Source of the DNA: Kallotenue papyrolyticum
GTDB lineage: Bacteria; Chloroflexota; Chloroflexia; Chloroflexales; Kallotenuaceae
Direction of reading: 5' to 3'
DNA: 64,000 nucleotides
Assembly: GCF_000526415.1 (NCBI RefSeq)
Contig: NZ_JAGA01000002.1
Span: 2,038,001-2,102,000 of the forward strand
In this document: positions 26,317 to 36,245 of the stretch, piece after piece
Layout: every line of letters starts with the position of its first letter
Numbering within the stretch: the first letter of the stretch is position 1
Translations under genes and position numbers: made by a program
The notes under the pieces: generated by a model
Databases searched by the model: none
The model's input: the letters and a program-made list of their open reading frames with translations, nothing else
What the model was told of the DNA's origin: nothing

Positions 26317-26386
26317 GCACAGGTACAATCAGGGCGCGCGGTGCGGGTCGCCGCGCGCCGTCCCGCGAGGAGGTGGAGCGACCACC

Positions 26387-27346
26387 ATGGCAGAACATCT
26401 CAGTACTTCGGCGCGTGCCGCCGGAGCTCAGCCTGTGCCGATCGCCGAACGGCTGCGACGCCGACGGCGCATCGGCGAAAGCATGATCCAAGCGCTGCTG
26501 TGGTTGTGCGGCGCGGTTTCGATTCTGACAACGCTTGGTATTGTGATCGTACTGGGACGCGAGTCCTGGCTCTTTTTCGGCGATGAGGCCGTCAGTCTGA
26601 TCGAATTCTTCGGCTCGACGACCTGGCAGCCGGCGATCGGCCATTTCGGCATTTGGCCGCTGTTGCTGTCCACGCTGATCACCTCGACCATCGCCATCAG
26701 CGTAGCGGTGCCGATCGGGCTGGCTGCGGCGATCTACCTGAGCGAATACGCCTCGCCGCGCGTGCGCGCCTGGATCAAGCCGATTTTGGAAATCCTGGCC
26801 GGCATTCCGACGGTAGTCTACGGCTTCTTTGCGCTCTACTTCATGACGCCGCTGCTGCGTGCCATCTTCGGACCGGACACGGTGCAGATCTTCAACATGG
26901 CCTCGGCGGGCCTGGTGATGGGCATCATGATCACGCCGATCATCTGCTCGATGAGCGAGGACGCGCTCAGCGCCGTGCCACGCGCGCTGCGCGAGGGCGC
27001 CTATGGCTTGGGTGCGACGCGCTTCGAAGTTGCGACGCGCGTCGTACTGCCTGCCGCGCTGTCGGGTATTCTGGCGGCGGTGATCGTGGGCGTGTCGCGC
27101 GCCATCGGTGAGACGATGATCGTGGCCATTGCCGCGGGCGCCGGCCCCAATTTCACCTTCAATCCCTTCCAAGCCGCCGAAACCATGACCGGCCATATCG
27201 CGCGCATCAGCGGCGGCGATATCAGCTACGCTTCGATCGACTACAACAGCCTCTTTGCCATCGGTCTGACCCTGTTTGTGATGACGCTCAGCCTGAACCT
27301 GTTGAGTCAGCGCATCGTGCGTCGCTTCCGGGAGGTGTACGAGTGA
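26387..27346 (+). CDS. pstC: Phosphate ABC transporter permease PstC
   Basis: 319 residues with six to seven hydrophobic spans and the permease EAA-like loop ([20 protein letters not shown]). The [16 protein letters not shown] stretch is a PstC hallmark. The ATG at 26387 has AGGAGGTGG upstream. Its stop overlaps the GTG start of pstA by 4 bp. Confidence 0.95.
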   Translation: MAEHLSTSARAAGAQPVPIAERLRRRRRIGESMIQALLWLCGAVSILTTLGIVIVLGRESWLFFGDEAVSLIEFFGSTTWQPAIGHFGIWPLLLSTLITSTIAISVAVPIGLAAAIYLSEYASPRVRAWIKPILEILAGIPTVVYGFFALYFMTPLLRAIFGPDTVQIFNMASAGLVMGIMITPIICSMSEDALSAVPRALREGAYGLGATRFEVATRVVLPAALSGILAAVIVGVSRAIGETMIVAIAAGAGPNFTFNPFQAAETMTGHIARISGGDISYASIDYNSLFAIGLTLFVMTLSLNLLSQRIVRRFREVYE

Positions 27347-28602
27347 GTGCGTCGGAGTTGAACACGCGCCGGGAGCTGAACCGTCTGCCGACCGGTGCCG
27401 ACCTGCGCGCCGACATCCGCCGTCGGCGGCGGCGTGGCCTGTTCTACCGCTGGCTGCTGCTGTCATCGATCGTGCTCGCGCTGCTCTCGCTGACGACGCT
27501 GCTGCTCAACATCGCCAACGATGCCTTCGGGCTGGTCGCGCTGGAATACCGACGTGATCCCGATACCTTGGGGCCCGCGCCGCTGGCCGAGTTGGAGCAG
27601 GATCAGCTCATTGCCATTCTGAGCGAGAACTTGTCGCGCAACCGGCTGCGCGTGCTGGAGCGCGAGGCACCGCTGGCGCAGCGCTCGGTGGAGGAGCTGC
27701 GCACGTTGGTGCTGGAGGAGGTGGCCCGCCAGCGCGTGGTGGAAAGCGCCACGCTCTTCGACTCGCTCTTCCAGCGCGCGGCGACCGAGGCGGCGCTGCG
27801 CGAGCACCATCCCAATGCGCGTATCGTTTTCCGCTCCTGGCTCAACTGGTCGTTTTTGGCCACGCCCATGGCCAGTCAGCCGGAGTTTGCCGGCATCCGC
27901 ACCGCGCTGCTGGGTTCGTTGTGGGTCATCGGCCTGACGATCCTGTTTGCCTTTCCGCTGGGTGTGGGCGCAGCGATCTACCTGGAAGAGTATGCGACGC
28001 CCAATCGCTTCAATCGGTTGATCCAGACCAACATCAACAACCTGGCGGGCGTGCCCTCGATTATCTATGGTATGTTGGGGCTGGCGATCTTTGTGCGTGC
28101 GCTGAGCCGCTTGACGAGCGGGCAGGCCTTCGGCATCGCCAACGACAACGGCCGTACCATTCTGGCGGCGGCGCTGACCATGGCCTTGCTGATTCTGCCG
28201 TTGATCATCATCAACGCGCAGGAGGCGATCCGCGCCGTGCCACGCTCGCTACGGCAGGCCAGCTATGCCCTGGGCGCGACCAAGTGGCAGACGATCTGGC
28301 ACCATGTTTTGCCAGTGGCCTTTCCCGGCATTCTCACCGGCAATATCCTGGCGGTGTCCCGCGCCATCGGCGAGACCGCGCCGCTGATCGTGGTGGGCGC
28401 GTCCACCTACATCACGTTCGATCCCCAAGGCCCCTTCTCGAAATTCACGGTGCTGCCAATCCAGATCTACAACTGGATCGCGCAGCCGCAGGAAGAGTTT
28501 CGGCGTATCGCCGCCGCAGCGATCATTGTGCTGTTGGTGATGCTGCTGTCGCTCAACTCGGTGGCGATTGTGTTGCGCAATCGGCTGCGCAAGAGCCTCT
28601 AA
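27343..28602 (+). CDS. pstA: Phosphate ABC transporter permease PstA with soluble insert
   Basis: 419 residues, longer than the ~290 of E. coli PstA. After the first membrane helix a ~110-residue hydrophilic insert (about residues 65-180, rich in Glu/Arg/Leu) precedes the transport core. The core has [29 protein letters not shown] and the EAA loop [21 protein letters not shown]. The GTG at 27343 overlaps pstC. TAAGGAG at its end provides the pstB1 ribosome site. Confidence 0.94.
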   Translation: MSASELNTRRELNRLPTGADLRADIRRRRRRGLFYRWLLLSSIVLALLSLTTLLLNIANDAFGLVALEYRRDPDTLGPAPLAELEQDQLIAILSENLSRNRLRVLEREAPLAQRSVEELRTLVLEEVARQRVVESATLFDSLFQRAATEAALREHHPNARIVFRSWLNWSFLATPMASQPEFAGIRTALLGSLWVIGLTILFAFPLGVGAAIYLEEYATPNRFNRLIQTNINNLAGVPSIIYGMLGLAIFVRALSRLTSGQAFGIANDNGRTILAAALTMALLILPLIIINAQEAIRAVPRSLRQASYALGATKWQTIWHHVLPVAFPGILTGNILAVSRAIGETAPLIVVGASTYITFDPQGPFSKFTVLPIQIYNWIAQPQEEFRRIAAAAIIVLLVMLLSLNSVAIVLRNRLRKSL

Positions 28603-28616
28603 GGAGCAGTTCGGTT

Positions 28617-29432
28617 ATGACCATGACCGCAAGGGAAGTGGCGTCACGCTACGGCTCGCAGGAGACCGTGCTCGAAGCGCGCCAACTTTCGATCTACTAT
28701 GGCGCCTTTCGCGCTGTCAAGGATGTGAACCTGACCATCGAGCCGCGCCAGATCACGGCGTTAATCGGGCCGTCGGGCTGTGGCAAGAGCACCGTGCTGC
28801 GTGCCTTCAACCGCATGAACGATCTGATCCCGGGCGCGCGCGTGGAGGGCGAGGTCGTGTTCCGCGGGCGCAACCTCTATGCGCCGGATGTAGACGTCGT
28901 CGAGGTGCGGCGCTTCATCGGCATGGTCTTTCAGAAGCCCAACCCGTTTCCCAAGTCGATCTACGACAACATCGCCTTCGGCCCGCGACTCAACGGCTGG
29001 CGTGGCTCGCAAGCGGAGCTGGACGATTGGGTCGAGCACTGTCTGCGCCGTGCCGCGCTGTGGGACGAGGTCAAGGACAAGCTGCGCCAGTCGGCGCTGT
29101 CGCTGTCGGGCGGGCAGCAGCAGCGCCTGTGCATCGCGCGCGCGTTGTCGATCGAGCCCGAGGTGGTGTTGATGGACGAGCCCTGCTCGGCGCTGGACCC
29201 GATCTCGACGCTGCGCATCGAGGAGCTGATGTTCGAGCTGCGTCGCTACTACACGATCGTGATCGTGACGCACAATATGCAGCAGGCGGCGCGCGCCTCG
29301 GATCGCACCGCTTTTTTCATGATCGACGACGATCGCGCCGGCACGCTGGTGGAGTACGGCGATACCAATCAGATCTTTACCGCGCCACGCGATAAGCGCA
29401 CCGAAGACTACATCACCGGGCGCTTCGGCTAG
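28617..29432 (+). CDS. pstB: Phosphate ABC transporter ATPase PstB, copy 1
   Basis: 271 residues: Walker [25 protein letters not shown] (PstB-specific), signature [10 protein letters not shown], Walker [14 protein letters not shown] and H-loop THNMQQAAR. It ends in the PstB-typical [10 protein letters not shown]. The last Walker-B-flanking residues and the [10 protein letters not shown] insertion distinguish it from copy 2. Long stretches of DNA are identical between the copies. Confidence 0.96.
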   Translation: MTMTAREVASRYGSQETVLEARQLSIYYGAFRAVKDVNLTIEPRQITALIGPSGCGKSTVLRAFNRMNDLIPGARVEGEVVFRGRNLYAPDVDVVEVRRFIGMVFQKPNPFPKSIYDNIAFGPRLNGWRGSQAELDDWVEHCLRRAALWDEVKDKLRQSALSLSGGQQQRLCIARALSIEPEVVLMDEPCSALDPISTLRIEELMFELRRYYTIVIVTHNMQQAARASDRTAFFMIDDDRAGTLVEYGDTNQIFTAPRDKRTEDYITGRFG

Positions 29433-29536
29433 GATGGCGTGTCTGGCCGGGAGGTATGGCTTGCGCTGCGGTGCGACTCATGGCACACTACCACCATCCG
29501 GCTCTGGCCGGCGCTAGGCTGTGTGTGGAGCAGAGC

Positions 29537-30370
29537 ATGACGCAGACACCACAGGTCGGCTTCACCAGCGCGGCGCGCCGCGAGGTGGCCCCTTCCGACC
29601 AGATCCATCCGACCGAGCTATTGCCGGTCAAGATCGATGTGCGCAACCTGAACTTCTTCTACGGCAGCAAGCAGGCGTTGTTCAACTGTTCGCTGCCGTT
29701 CCGCGAGCGCGCGATCACGGCGTTGATCGGGCCGTCGGGCTGCGGCAAGAGCACCTTTCTGCGCTGCCTCAACCGCATGAACGATACCATTCCGGGGGCG
29801 CGCGCCGAGGGCCAGATCCTGCTCGATGGTGTGAACATCCTTGATCCGCAGGTGGACGTGGTCGCGCTGCGCCGACTGGTGGGCATGGTCTTTCAGAAGC
29901 CCAACCCGTTTCCCAAGTCGATCTACGACAACATCGCCTTCGGCCCACGGGTGCTGGGTATGAAGGTCAACATGGATGAGTTGGTGGAGCGCTGTCTGCG
30001 TCAGGCGGCGCTGTGGGACGAGGTCAAGGACAAGCTGCGCCAGTCGGCGCTGTCGCTGTCGGGCGGGCAGCAGCAGCGCCTGTGCATCGCGCGCGCGCTG
30101 GCGGTCGAGCCTGAAGTGATCCTGCTGGACGAGCCCTGTTCGGCGCTGGACCCGATCGCGACGCTCAAGATCGAAGAGCTGCTGATCGAACTGAAGCGCG
30201 ACTACACGATCGTGATCGTGACGCACAACATGCAGCAGGCGGCGCGTGTCTCGGATCGCACCGTGTTCTTTCTGATGGGCGAGATCATCGAAGACTCGCC
30301 GACCGATGAGATGTTCAACCGCCCGCGCGATAAGCGCACCGAAGACTACATCACCGGGCGCTTCGGCTAG
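29537..30370 (+). CDS. pstB: Phosphate ABC transporter ATPase PstB, copy 2
   Basis: 277 residues with the same motif series as copy 1: [55 protein letters not shown]. The unique N-terminal ~35 residues differ from copy 1. I chose the ATG at 29537 (GGAG 6 nt upstream) rather than the in-frame 29456. Two PstBs in one operon are known in other bacteria. Here both are intact, so a heterodimer or backup role is possible. Confidence 0.95.
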   Translation: MTQTPQVGFTSAARREVAPSDQIHPTELLPVKIDVRNLNFFYGSKQALFNCSLPFRERAITALIGPSGCGKSTFLRCLNRMNDTIPGARAEGQILLDGVNILDPQVDVVALRRLVGMVFQKPNPFPKSIYDNIAFGPRVLGMKVNMDELVERCLRQAALWDEVKDKLRQSALSLSGGQQQRLCIARALAVEPEVILLDEPCSALDPIATLKIEELLIELKRDYTIVIVTHNMQQAARVSDRTVFFLMGEIIEDSPTDEMFNRPRDKRTEDYITGRFG

Positions 30371-30407
30371 GCGGCGCCGCGGTGTCCGCGCGCCAGGGAG
30401 GAACGAC

Positions 30408-31067
30408 ATGGCGCTCCGTCCCCATTACCTCTACGCGCTCAACGAGCTGCAGCGCGCGCTGCTGCAACTGAGCGAGGCGGTGCAGCAGATGATCGATCTA
30501 GCGCTGCGCGGCCTGCTGCGTGCCGAGCGTGTCGCAGCGGAGCGTGTGCTGCGCATGGACGATGAGATCGACGAACGACGGCGCGACATCGAGACGCGCG
30601 TGTTGCGCCTGATCGCCGGCCAGCAGCCGATGGCCTCCGATCTGCGCTTCCTGCTGGCAGCGCTGCACATTGCCGATGAGCTGGAGCGCATCGGTGACTA
30701 CGCCGAGGGCATTGCGCGCTTGGCGCTGCGCAGCGCCGCGCTGGCAGAACACGAACCGCTGCGCCTGCGCGAGTTGATCGCGCTGGTGCAGGCCATGCTG
30801 CGCGCCGCGGTGACGGCCTTTGTCGAGCGCGATGCCGAGGCCGCAGCCCGCCTTGATCGCGATGACGATCAGGTCGATCGCCTCACCCAGGCGCTGCGCG
30901 CCGAGCTGATCGCGCGCATCCAGGCCGCGCCGAGTGCAGCGCCGGCACTGGTGCAGCTGCTGTTTGTGACGCACAATCTGGAGCGCATCGCCGATCGCGC
31001 CGTCAATATCGCCGAGCGCACTGCCTTCATCGCTTCCGCCGAAGCGCTGCGCGCGCGCCGCCACTGA
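30408..31067 (+). CDS. phoU: Phosphate signalling protein PhoU
   Basis: 219 residues, all-helical, with two PhoU repeats. It contains the metal-binding-type acidic motif DDEIDERRRDIE, the ERIGDYAEGIA segment in the first half, and ERIADRAVNIAERT in the second. PhoU connects Pst transport to the Pho regulon kinase. GGGAGGAA precedes the ATG. It ends the pst operon. Confidence 0.94.
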   Translation: MALRPHYLYALNELQRALLQLSEAVQQMIDLALRGLLRAERVAAERVLRMDDEIDERRRDIETRVLRLIAGQQPMASDLRFLLAALHIADELERIGDYAEGIARLALRSAALAEHEPLRLRELIALVQAMLRAAVTAFVERDAEAAARLDRDDDQVDRLTQALRAELIARIQAAPSAAPALVQLLFVTHNLERIADRAVNIAERTAFIASAEALRARRH

Positions 31068-31217
31068 TGCGGTGGCGGCTGCGTCGAAGCGCGCCGTACC
31101 TCTTCTTGTGCCCACAACATAGGACCATCGCGCTAGCGACACAGGCGCTGGCGTGTGCTAGGCTACGGGCAGCGCGGCGCTGCACGCGTCGTGAACGGCT
31201 GGGAGTCAGGATCGACG

Positions 31218-32291
31218 ATGCTGCGGAGCTTGAATCTGGAACTCTGGCGGCGCATCGTGCTGGTGGGGCTGGTGCTCGCGCTGAGCATCTGGCTGCTGCG
31301 TCTGACGGATCCCATCGGTCCACCCGGCAAGGATCTGTACCAGGTCTGGCTGGGCGCACGCACGCTGCTGCATGGCGGCGATCCCTACGGTCCTGAGGTG
31401 CGGGCCGAGATGCACCGCGCCTATGGCTGGTGGGGGCAGCACGGGTTGCCCTACCCACTGCCGGCGCTCTGGTTGCACCTGCCGCTGGCGCTGTTGCCCC
31501 TGACGCCGGCGACCTGGCTCTGGAAGGCGCTCTGTCTAGCGACGATCCTGCTGTTCGCCGTCTGGCGCGGCGCCGGCTGGTGGCAGGCGCTGGTGCCGTT
31601 ACTGTTTCTGCCGCTGGTACGCGCTTTTCAGCTCTACCAGCCGAGCCTGACCTGGCTTGCGCTGGCATGTGTCACGATCATCACTATGGAGCGGCGCTGG
31701 CGCGCGCCGGCAGGCCTGGGCTTGGCGCTGCTGCCGGCCAAGCCGCAGGTTGGCCTGATCATCGCCGTGCTGGGCCTGCTCTGGGCCTGGCGGCATGATC
31801 GTCGTCTGTGGTGGTGGGGCGTGGGCTGCAGCGCGCTGATCTGGGGTGGTTCGCTGCTGCTGTTCCCTGATTGGTGGCGCGAGTGGCTGGTGGCGGTGCG
31901 GGCCTACCGCAGCGCCTATGGTCACCTGATGGCTGGGGCCTTGCCCTGGGCGTTGCTGCTGCTGTTGCCGGCGCTGCGCCTGCCCTGGTGGGGCTGGGAC
32001 GCCACGGCTCAGGCAGTGCTCTTTCCGGCGCACGATACCTATGTATTGGCGCCGCTGCTGCTGGCTTGGCTGGCACTGGGCGGCGCGCCGGCGCTGATCG
32101 GCGTGCTGTGCTCGTGGAGCGGCATATTCGTGCTCAATGGACCGGCGCTGCTCTGGGGCGCTTATTTCGTGCCCTACCTGATCCTGATGAGCTGGGCAGG
32201 GATGCGGCGCTCCTTCCTCGACCGGTGGCCTGGATGGCGCGACCGGCTGCGCCGACGGGGTACGGTGCTTTCGCGCGAGGCCGACGCATGA
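31218..32291 (+). CDS. GT87-like membrane glycosyltransferase (DUF2029)
   Basis: 357-residue polytopic membrane protein with about ten helices and the early loop KDLYQVWLGARTLLHGGDPY, the acidic-residue pattern of GT-C/GT87 enzymes (usually polyprenyl-phosphate-linked mannosyl or glucosyl donors). GQHGLPYPLPALWLHLPLAL continues the family pattern. It overlaps the downstream PIG-V-like gene by 4 bp, so the two form a pair. Confidence 0.78.
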   Translation: MLRSLNLELWRRIVLVGLVLALSIWLLRLTDPIGPPGKDLYQVWLGARTLLHGGDPYGPEVRAEMHRAYGWWGQHGLPYPLPALWLHLPLALLPLTPATWLWKALCLATILLFAVWRGAGWWQALVPLLFLPLVRAFQLYQPSLTWLALACVTIITMERRWRAPAGLGLALLPAKPQVGLIIAVLGLLWAWRHDRRLWWWGVGCSALIWGGSLLLFPDWWREWLVAVRAYRSAYGHLMAGALPWALLLLLPALRLPWWGWDATAQAVLFPAHDTYVLAPLLLAWLALGGAPALIGVLCSWSGIFVLNGPALLWGAYFVPYLILMSWAGMRRSFLDRWPGWRDRLRRRGTVLSREADA

Positions 32292-33544
32292 ACGAGACGC
32301 TCGACGCGCCACCCACGCCATGGACGCTCCCCGTCGCGTGGCAGCGTCTGCGCGCCTGTGCCAGACGCCTGCCCTGGCGGCTGGTAGCGCTGTGGCTGGC
32401 GCTGCGCCTGGGGCTGAGCTTGTGGGCGGCGCTGATCTCGCAGTTCCGGCCATTGACGCCGATCGAGCAGAGGCTTGCGCTGTGGCCGCCCGCCGCGCCG
32501 TGGAGCGCCTGGCTGGAGCGCGTGCTGCTCGCGCCGTGGCAGCGCTGGGATGTGCCCTACTACCTGGCGATTGTGGAGCGCGGCTACCGACGCGATGACG
32601 GCACGGCGCAGTTTCATCCGCTGCTGGCCTGGCTGGCCGCGCCGCTGACCTGGCTGGGCCTGTCGCCGCTGCTGGCGCTGCTGCTGGTCAGCTCGGCGGC
32701 AACGCTGGCGCTGCTGATCGTTCTGGAGCGGCTGGCGCGGCTCGATCTGCCGCCTGAGCGGGCGCGGCTGGCGCCGCTGCTGCTGCTGGCCTTTCCGCCG
32801 GCGTTTGTGCTGTTCGCGCCCTATACCGAGAGCCTGTGGCTGCTATGGGCGGTGCTGTGCCTGTGGTGGGCGCGCCGCCGGCGCTGGTGGCTGGCCGGGC
32901 TGGCCGGTGGACTGGCCACGCTCACACGCCAGCAGGGTCTGTTCTTGCTCTTGCCGCTGGCCTGGGAGCTGTGGGCAGCCTCCGAGCGGCGTTGGCGCGT
33001 GGCGCTGGCGCGCTGGCGCAGCTGGCTGGCGCTGGCGCCGATCCCGCTGGCTATGCTGCTGTGGCTGGTGTACCGCGCCCTGGCGCTGGGCGATCTGCGC
33101 GCCGACTGGTCTAGTCCCCAGGCGCTGATCTATTCCGTGCTGATCTCGCCGAGCGCCAGCAAGGTTGTTCCGCAACAGGCGTTTGTGCCGCCCTGGATGG
33201 CGCTGGCCCACGCGCTGGCGCGCCTGGCCCACGCGCCGCTTGATATCGGGACCGATCTGGCGCTGGGCCTCTTCTTCCTGCTGCTGACGGCGCTGGCCTG
33301 GCCCTGTCTCAGAGGCGGCGATCGCTGGCTGGTGGCGGCGCTGGTGCTGGTCAGCTTCAGCTACTACACCGGCCCGTTCTACCCCTACATGGGCCTGCCG
33401 CGCCACCTGTTGCTGGCCGTTCCGGTATTCATCGGGCTGGCGGCGCGCCTGAAGCCGCAGCGCGTCGCGCGCGTCCTGCTGCCGGGCCTGGCGGGCCTGC
33501 TCTGGTTGACGATGCTCTACGTGCTCGAAGCCTGGGTGCCCTGA
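32288..33544 (+). CDS. PIG-V-like mannosyltransferase family membrane protein
   Basis: 418 residues, about nine to ten transmembrane helices. The loop APWQRWDVPYYLAIVERGY after the first helix is the PIG-V/GT-C signature (R-W-D and Y-L-x-I), with FHPLLAWLAAPL next. It likely adds a sugar to a lipid-linked acceptor outside the membrane. The ATG at 32288 overlaps the previous stop (ATGA). Confidence 0.8.
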   Translation: MNETLDAPPTPWTLPVAWQRLRACARRLPWRLVALWLALRLGLSLWAALISQFRPLTPIEQRLALWPPAAPWSAWLERVLLAPWQRWDVPYYLAIVERGYRRDDGTAQFHPLLAWLAAPLTWLGLSPLLALLLVSSAATLALLIVLERLARLDLPPERARLAPLLLLAFPPAFVLFAPYTESLWLLWAVLCLWWARRRRWWLAGLAGGLATLTRQQGLFLLLPLAWELWAASERRWRVALARWRSWLALAPIPLAMLLWLVYRALALGDLRADWSSPQALIYSVLISPSASKVVPQQAFVPPWMALAHALARLAHAPLDIGTDLALGLFFLLLTALAWPCLRGGDRWLVAALVLVSFSYYTGPFYPYMGLPRHLLLAVPVFIGLAARLKPQRVARVLLPGLAGLLWLTMLYVLEAWVP

Positions 33545-33610
33545 TCTGCTCCCCCGCACCCGGCTGCGCCTGGCTTGCCGGCGCGCCGATGTTGGCGTAT
33601 GCTATCGGCC

Positions 33611-34165
33611 ATGCGCGTCATTAGCGGATCGGCCAAAGGCCACAAACTCAAGGGGCCGCCCGATAACCAGACGCGGCCCATGCTCGATCGAGTCAAGGAG
33701 TCGCTGTTCTCGATCTTGACGGGCTACGATGTGATTCACGGGCGCGTGCTCGACCTGTTCGCCGGCACCGGCGCGCTGGGCATCGAATGCCTGTCGCGCG
33801 GCGCGGCCTGGTGCGATTTCGTCGAACAGCGCGCGGTGATGTGTCGCATCATCCGCGAGAACCTGCAGCACACCAAGCTGGCCGAGCGCGGACGCGTGCA
33901 TCAGGGCACGGTGGAGGCCTTCATCGCGCAGTTTCGGGGCGAGCCCTATGATATAATCGTCATGGACCCGCCCTACGCTAGTCCGACCATCGAAGCGACG
34001 ATCCAGGCCATCGCCGACTCGGCGCTGGTCAAGGATGGCAGCATACTGGTGGTGGGCCACTGGCCGCGTCTGAGGCTGCAGGAACGCTATGGCCGCTTCG
34101 AGCAACTGACCAGTCGGCGTCTGGGCGACAGCTCGTTTTCGATCTATGAATATCGCGAGGCGTGA
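33611..34165 (+). CDS. rsmD: 16S rRNA (guanine966-N2)-methyltransferase RsmD
   Basis: 184 residues. It begins MRVISGSAKGHKLKGP, followed by DNQTRPMLDRVKESLFSIL, LDLFAGTGALGIECLSRGA (motif I) and the catalytic VMDPPYASP. It methylates G966 of 16S rRNA. A TATGCT -10-like element lies 7 nt before the ATG with no Shine-Dalgarno, a likely leaderless start. coaD follows 33 bp later, the usual rsmD-coaD pairing. Confidence 0.95.
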   Translation: MRVISGSAKGHKLKGPPDNQTRPMLDRVKESLFSILTGYDVIHGRVLDLFAGTGALGIECLSRGAAWCDFVEQRAVMCRIIRENLQHTKLAERGRVHQGTVEAFIAQFRGEPYDIIVMDPPYASPTIEATIQAIADSALVKDGSILVVGHWPRLRLQERYGRFEQLTSRRLGDSSFSIYEYREA

Positions 34166-34198
34166 GGGTGCGCCGATGCGCTGAGGCAGAGTCAAGGC

Positions 34199-34690
34199 AT
34201 GACGATTGCGATCTACCCGGCTAGTTTCGATCCGATCACGCTTGGCCATATGGATGTTGCCGCGCGCGCGGCGGCGATCTTCGACACGGTGATCCTGGCG
34301 GTCTATGATCGACCCCTCAAAAATCTCTTGTTCTCAACTGAGGAGCGGGTGGCGCTGGTGCGCGAGGCGGTGGCCCATCTGCCCAACGTGCGCGTGGACA
34401 CCTACGACGAACTGACGGTGGAGTACGCCCGCCGGGTGGGCGCCAAGGTGATCATTCGCGGCCTGCGCGCCGTGACCGATTTCGAAAACGAACTCAAGAT
34501 GGCGCACATCAACAACCGGCTGTATCCGGAGATCGAAACCGTCTGTTTGATGGCCAGCCAAGAGTATAGTTTTCTCTCGTCCAGCGCCGTGAAGGAGATC
34601 GCCGCGCTGGGCGGCACGGTCGATTTCATGGTCGCGCCGCATGTGGCTCGTGCCCTGCGGCGCGCCTATGGATGGGAGGAGCGCGCATGA
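34199..34690 (+). CDS. coaD: Phosphopantetheine adenylyltransferase
   Basis: 163 residues with the nucleotidyl-transferase motif YPASFDPITLGHMD (T/HxGH), IIRGLRAVTDFENEL and EYSFLSSSAVKEIA. It performs the fourth step of CoA synthesis. Its TGA overlaps the ATG of the following coiled-coil gene. Confidence 0.97.
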   Translation: MTIAIYPASFDPITLGHMDVAARAAAIFDTVILAVYDRPLKNLLFSTEERVALVREAVAHLPNVRVDTYDELTVEYARRVGAKVIIRGLRAVTDFENELKMAHINNRLYPEIETVCLMASQEYSFLSSSAVKEIAALGGTVDFMVAPHVARALRRAYGWEERA

Positions 34691-35220
34691 GTGATGCGCC
34701 GCGCGAACCGGAGCGTCTGCTTGAGTCTCTGCTGGCGCCGGAGGGCGCGGCGGACGATAGCAGCGATGAGGATGTCGATGCCTTGATCGATGCGCTGGAA
34801 GCGCTGGTGGCCCGCGGTCGGCGCATGCCGCTGCGCAAACTGCTGATCGACGAGGACGACCTGCTGCAGATCGTCGATCGGCTGCGCACCGCGATCCCGG
34901 CGGAGGTGCGCCAGGCGCATCGCGTGTTGGATGAGCACGATCGCATTCTGGAGACGGCGCGGGCACAGGCGCGGGCGCTCCTGGAAGAGCGTGGCATCAC
35001 CGCCGAGATCGAGCGCGAGCGCCGGCGCGTCCTGGAGGAAGCCGAGCGCGAAGCGACGCGCATCCGTACCGAGGCCGACCGCTACGTGCAGCGCGTCCTG
35101 AGCGATCTGGAGGAGCGCCTCTCCCGGCTGCTGACCAGCGTGCGCAATGGCATCGCCACGCTCCAGGCGGGCGATGCGAGCGAGGCCGCCTCCGACCCCG
35201 CCGCGGACAGCGCGCGTTGA
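34687..35220 (+). CDS. Coiled-coil protein, ATP synthase b / DivIVA-like
   Basis: 177 residues. After an acidic N-terminus (SSDEDVDALIDALEAL) a long helix rich in Glu/Arg/Ala (ERERRRVLEEAEREATRIRTE) resembles the stalks of F0-b or DivIVA-type proteins. LLIDEDDLLQIVDRLRTAIP is a recurring segment in such Chloroflexota/Actinobacterial proteins. A cell-division or scaffold role is possible; no experiment-linked motif is seen. Confidence 0.6.
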   Translation: MSDAPREPERLLESLLAPEGAADDSSDEDVDALIDALEALVARGRRMPLRKLLIDEDDLLQIVDRLRTAIPAEVRQAHRVLDEHDRILETARAQARALLEERGITAEIERERRRVLEEAEREATRIRTEADRYVQRVLSDLEERLSRLLTSVRNGIATLQAGDASEAASDPAADSAR

Positions 35221-35245
35221 CAGCGACGCGTCGGCTCGCTATAAT
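35217..35245 (+). promoter_or_regulatory. Perfect-consensus sigma-70 promoter of the fatty-acid cluster
   Basis: TTGACA (35217-35222) and TATAAT (35240-35245) are exactly 17 bp apart, overlapping the stop codon of the coiled-coil gene. It drives yceD-rpmF. Confidence 0.92.
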
Positions 35246-35299
35246 ACCCTGCTGCGAGCCGTCTTCGGACGGCTCAGCCAGTGTTTGAGAGGCCTCGCC

Positions 35300-35833
35300 A
35301 TGTCTGAGTTTCGCTTCAGCGTTTCGCAGCTCCTCCAAGAGCCGACGGGCGCGACACGACACTATGAGTTGGACGACGCGCTGCTCCTCGTCGATGAAAC
35401 GCTGCGAATTCAGCCGGTGGTAGGCCACGTGCGACTGACGCGCACGCCCAAGGGGGTGTTGGCCGATGTCAGCGTGCGCGGTTGCGCCGAGCTGGAGTGC
35501 AGCCGCTGCCTGAAGGTGTTTGAGCAGGCGCTGGAGATCACCTTCAGTGAAGAGTTCTTCCAGACGGTTGCCGTCACCACCGGCGTGCGCTTGCCGCCGC
35601 CCGAGGTGGACGATCCGTTCCTGATCGACGAGACGCACCGTCTCGATCTGGCGGACGCGCTGCGTGAATATGTCTTGCTGGAACTACCGCAGGCGCCGCG
35701 CTGCGCCGAGACCTGCCAGGGCCTGTGTCCGCAGTGCGGGCATGATCGCAATCAGGGACCGTGCGCTTGTGTGCCGGAGATCAGCGATGAGCGCCTGGCG
35801 GTGCTCGCGCGGCTGCTGAACGACCAGCCTTGA
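35300..35833 (+). CDS. yceD: DUF177 / YceD family protein
   Basis: 177 residues with two Cys pairs, CAELECSRCLKVFEQ and CPQCGHDRNQGPCAC. These match the YceD (DUF177) family encoded before rpmF in most bacteria and linked to 23S rRNA accumulation. The FSEEFF stretch after the first pair is typical. The ATG at 35300 is about 48 nt after the predicted start of transcription. Confidence 0.9.
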   Translation: MSEFRFSVSQLLQEPTGATRHYELDDALLLVDETLRIQPVVGHVRLTRTPKGVLADVSVRGCAELECSRCLKVFEQALEITFSEEFFQTVAVTTGVRLPPPEVDDPFLIDETHRLDLADALREYVLLELPQAPRCAETCQGLCPQCGHDRNQGPCACVPEISDERLAVLARLLNDQP

Positions 35834-35906
35834 TCCAGGGTGACTGATCGCCGCGAGTCATCAGCTCGCGGCGCCATCCATAGACGCAACAAGGAGCTGA
35901 TGACTC

Positions 35907-36104
35907 ATGGGTGCTGTACCGAAGCGTAAAGTTTCGCGCCATCGCCGCGGCAATCGTCGCCGCCACCAGTATCTGACGCCGCCGGAGCTGACCAAGTGCC
36001 CCAACTGCGGCGAGCTCACCCGCGCCAATCGGGCCTGCATCAACTGTGGCCAGTATAAGGGGCGGCAGGTTGTCGTCGTTGCCAGCGACGAAGACGAGGA
36101 GTAG
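35907..36104 (+). CDS. rpmF: 50S ribosomal protein L32 (zinc-ribbon form)
   Basis: 65 residues starting MGAVPKRKVSRHRRGNRRRH, with zinc ribbon cysteines CPNCGE and CINCGQ. It follows yceD by 73 bp, the usual order. A strong terminator follows. Confidence 0.96.
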   Translation: MGAVPKRKVSRHRRGNRRRHQYLTPPELTKCPNCGELTRANRACINCGQYKGRQVVVVASDEDEE

Positions 36105-36123
36105 TCGGCGGAGCAATGGTTGC

Positions 36124-36163
36124 ATGCCACAGACCCCCGCGGTGCAGGGGGTCTGTGGCATTT
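36124..36163 (+). terminator. Intrinsic terminator after rpmF
   Basis: A 15-bp perfect stem ATGCCACAGACCCCC / GGGGGTCTGTGGCAT with an 8-nt loop is followed by TTCGTGT. Immediately after it a TATAAT box (36175-36180) starts the fabH transcript. Confidence 0.85.
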
Positions 36164-36174
36164 CGTGTATCGTG

Positions 36175-36180
36175 TATAAT
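36175..36180 (+). promoter_or_regulatory. -10 box of the fabH operon
   Basis: TATAAT lies about 66 bp before the fabH ATG and after the rpmF terminator. No matching -35 is seen. Confidence 0.6.
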
Positions 36181-36245
36181 GCGCGCTGTCGCCGACGCGC
36201 AGGCGCGCGCTTGGCCCTGTGGAGCGGCGACGGGAGTACGCAACC

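Noticed and set aside
33951-33956. TATAAT inside rsmD as a promoter for coaD
   Set aside because: It encodes part of the DIIVMDPPY motif and lies far from coaD; likely chance.
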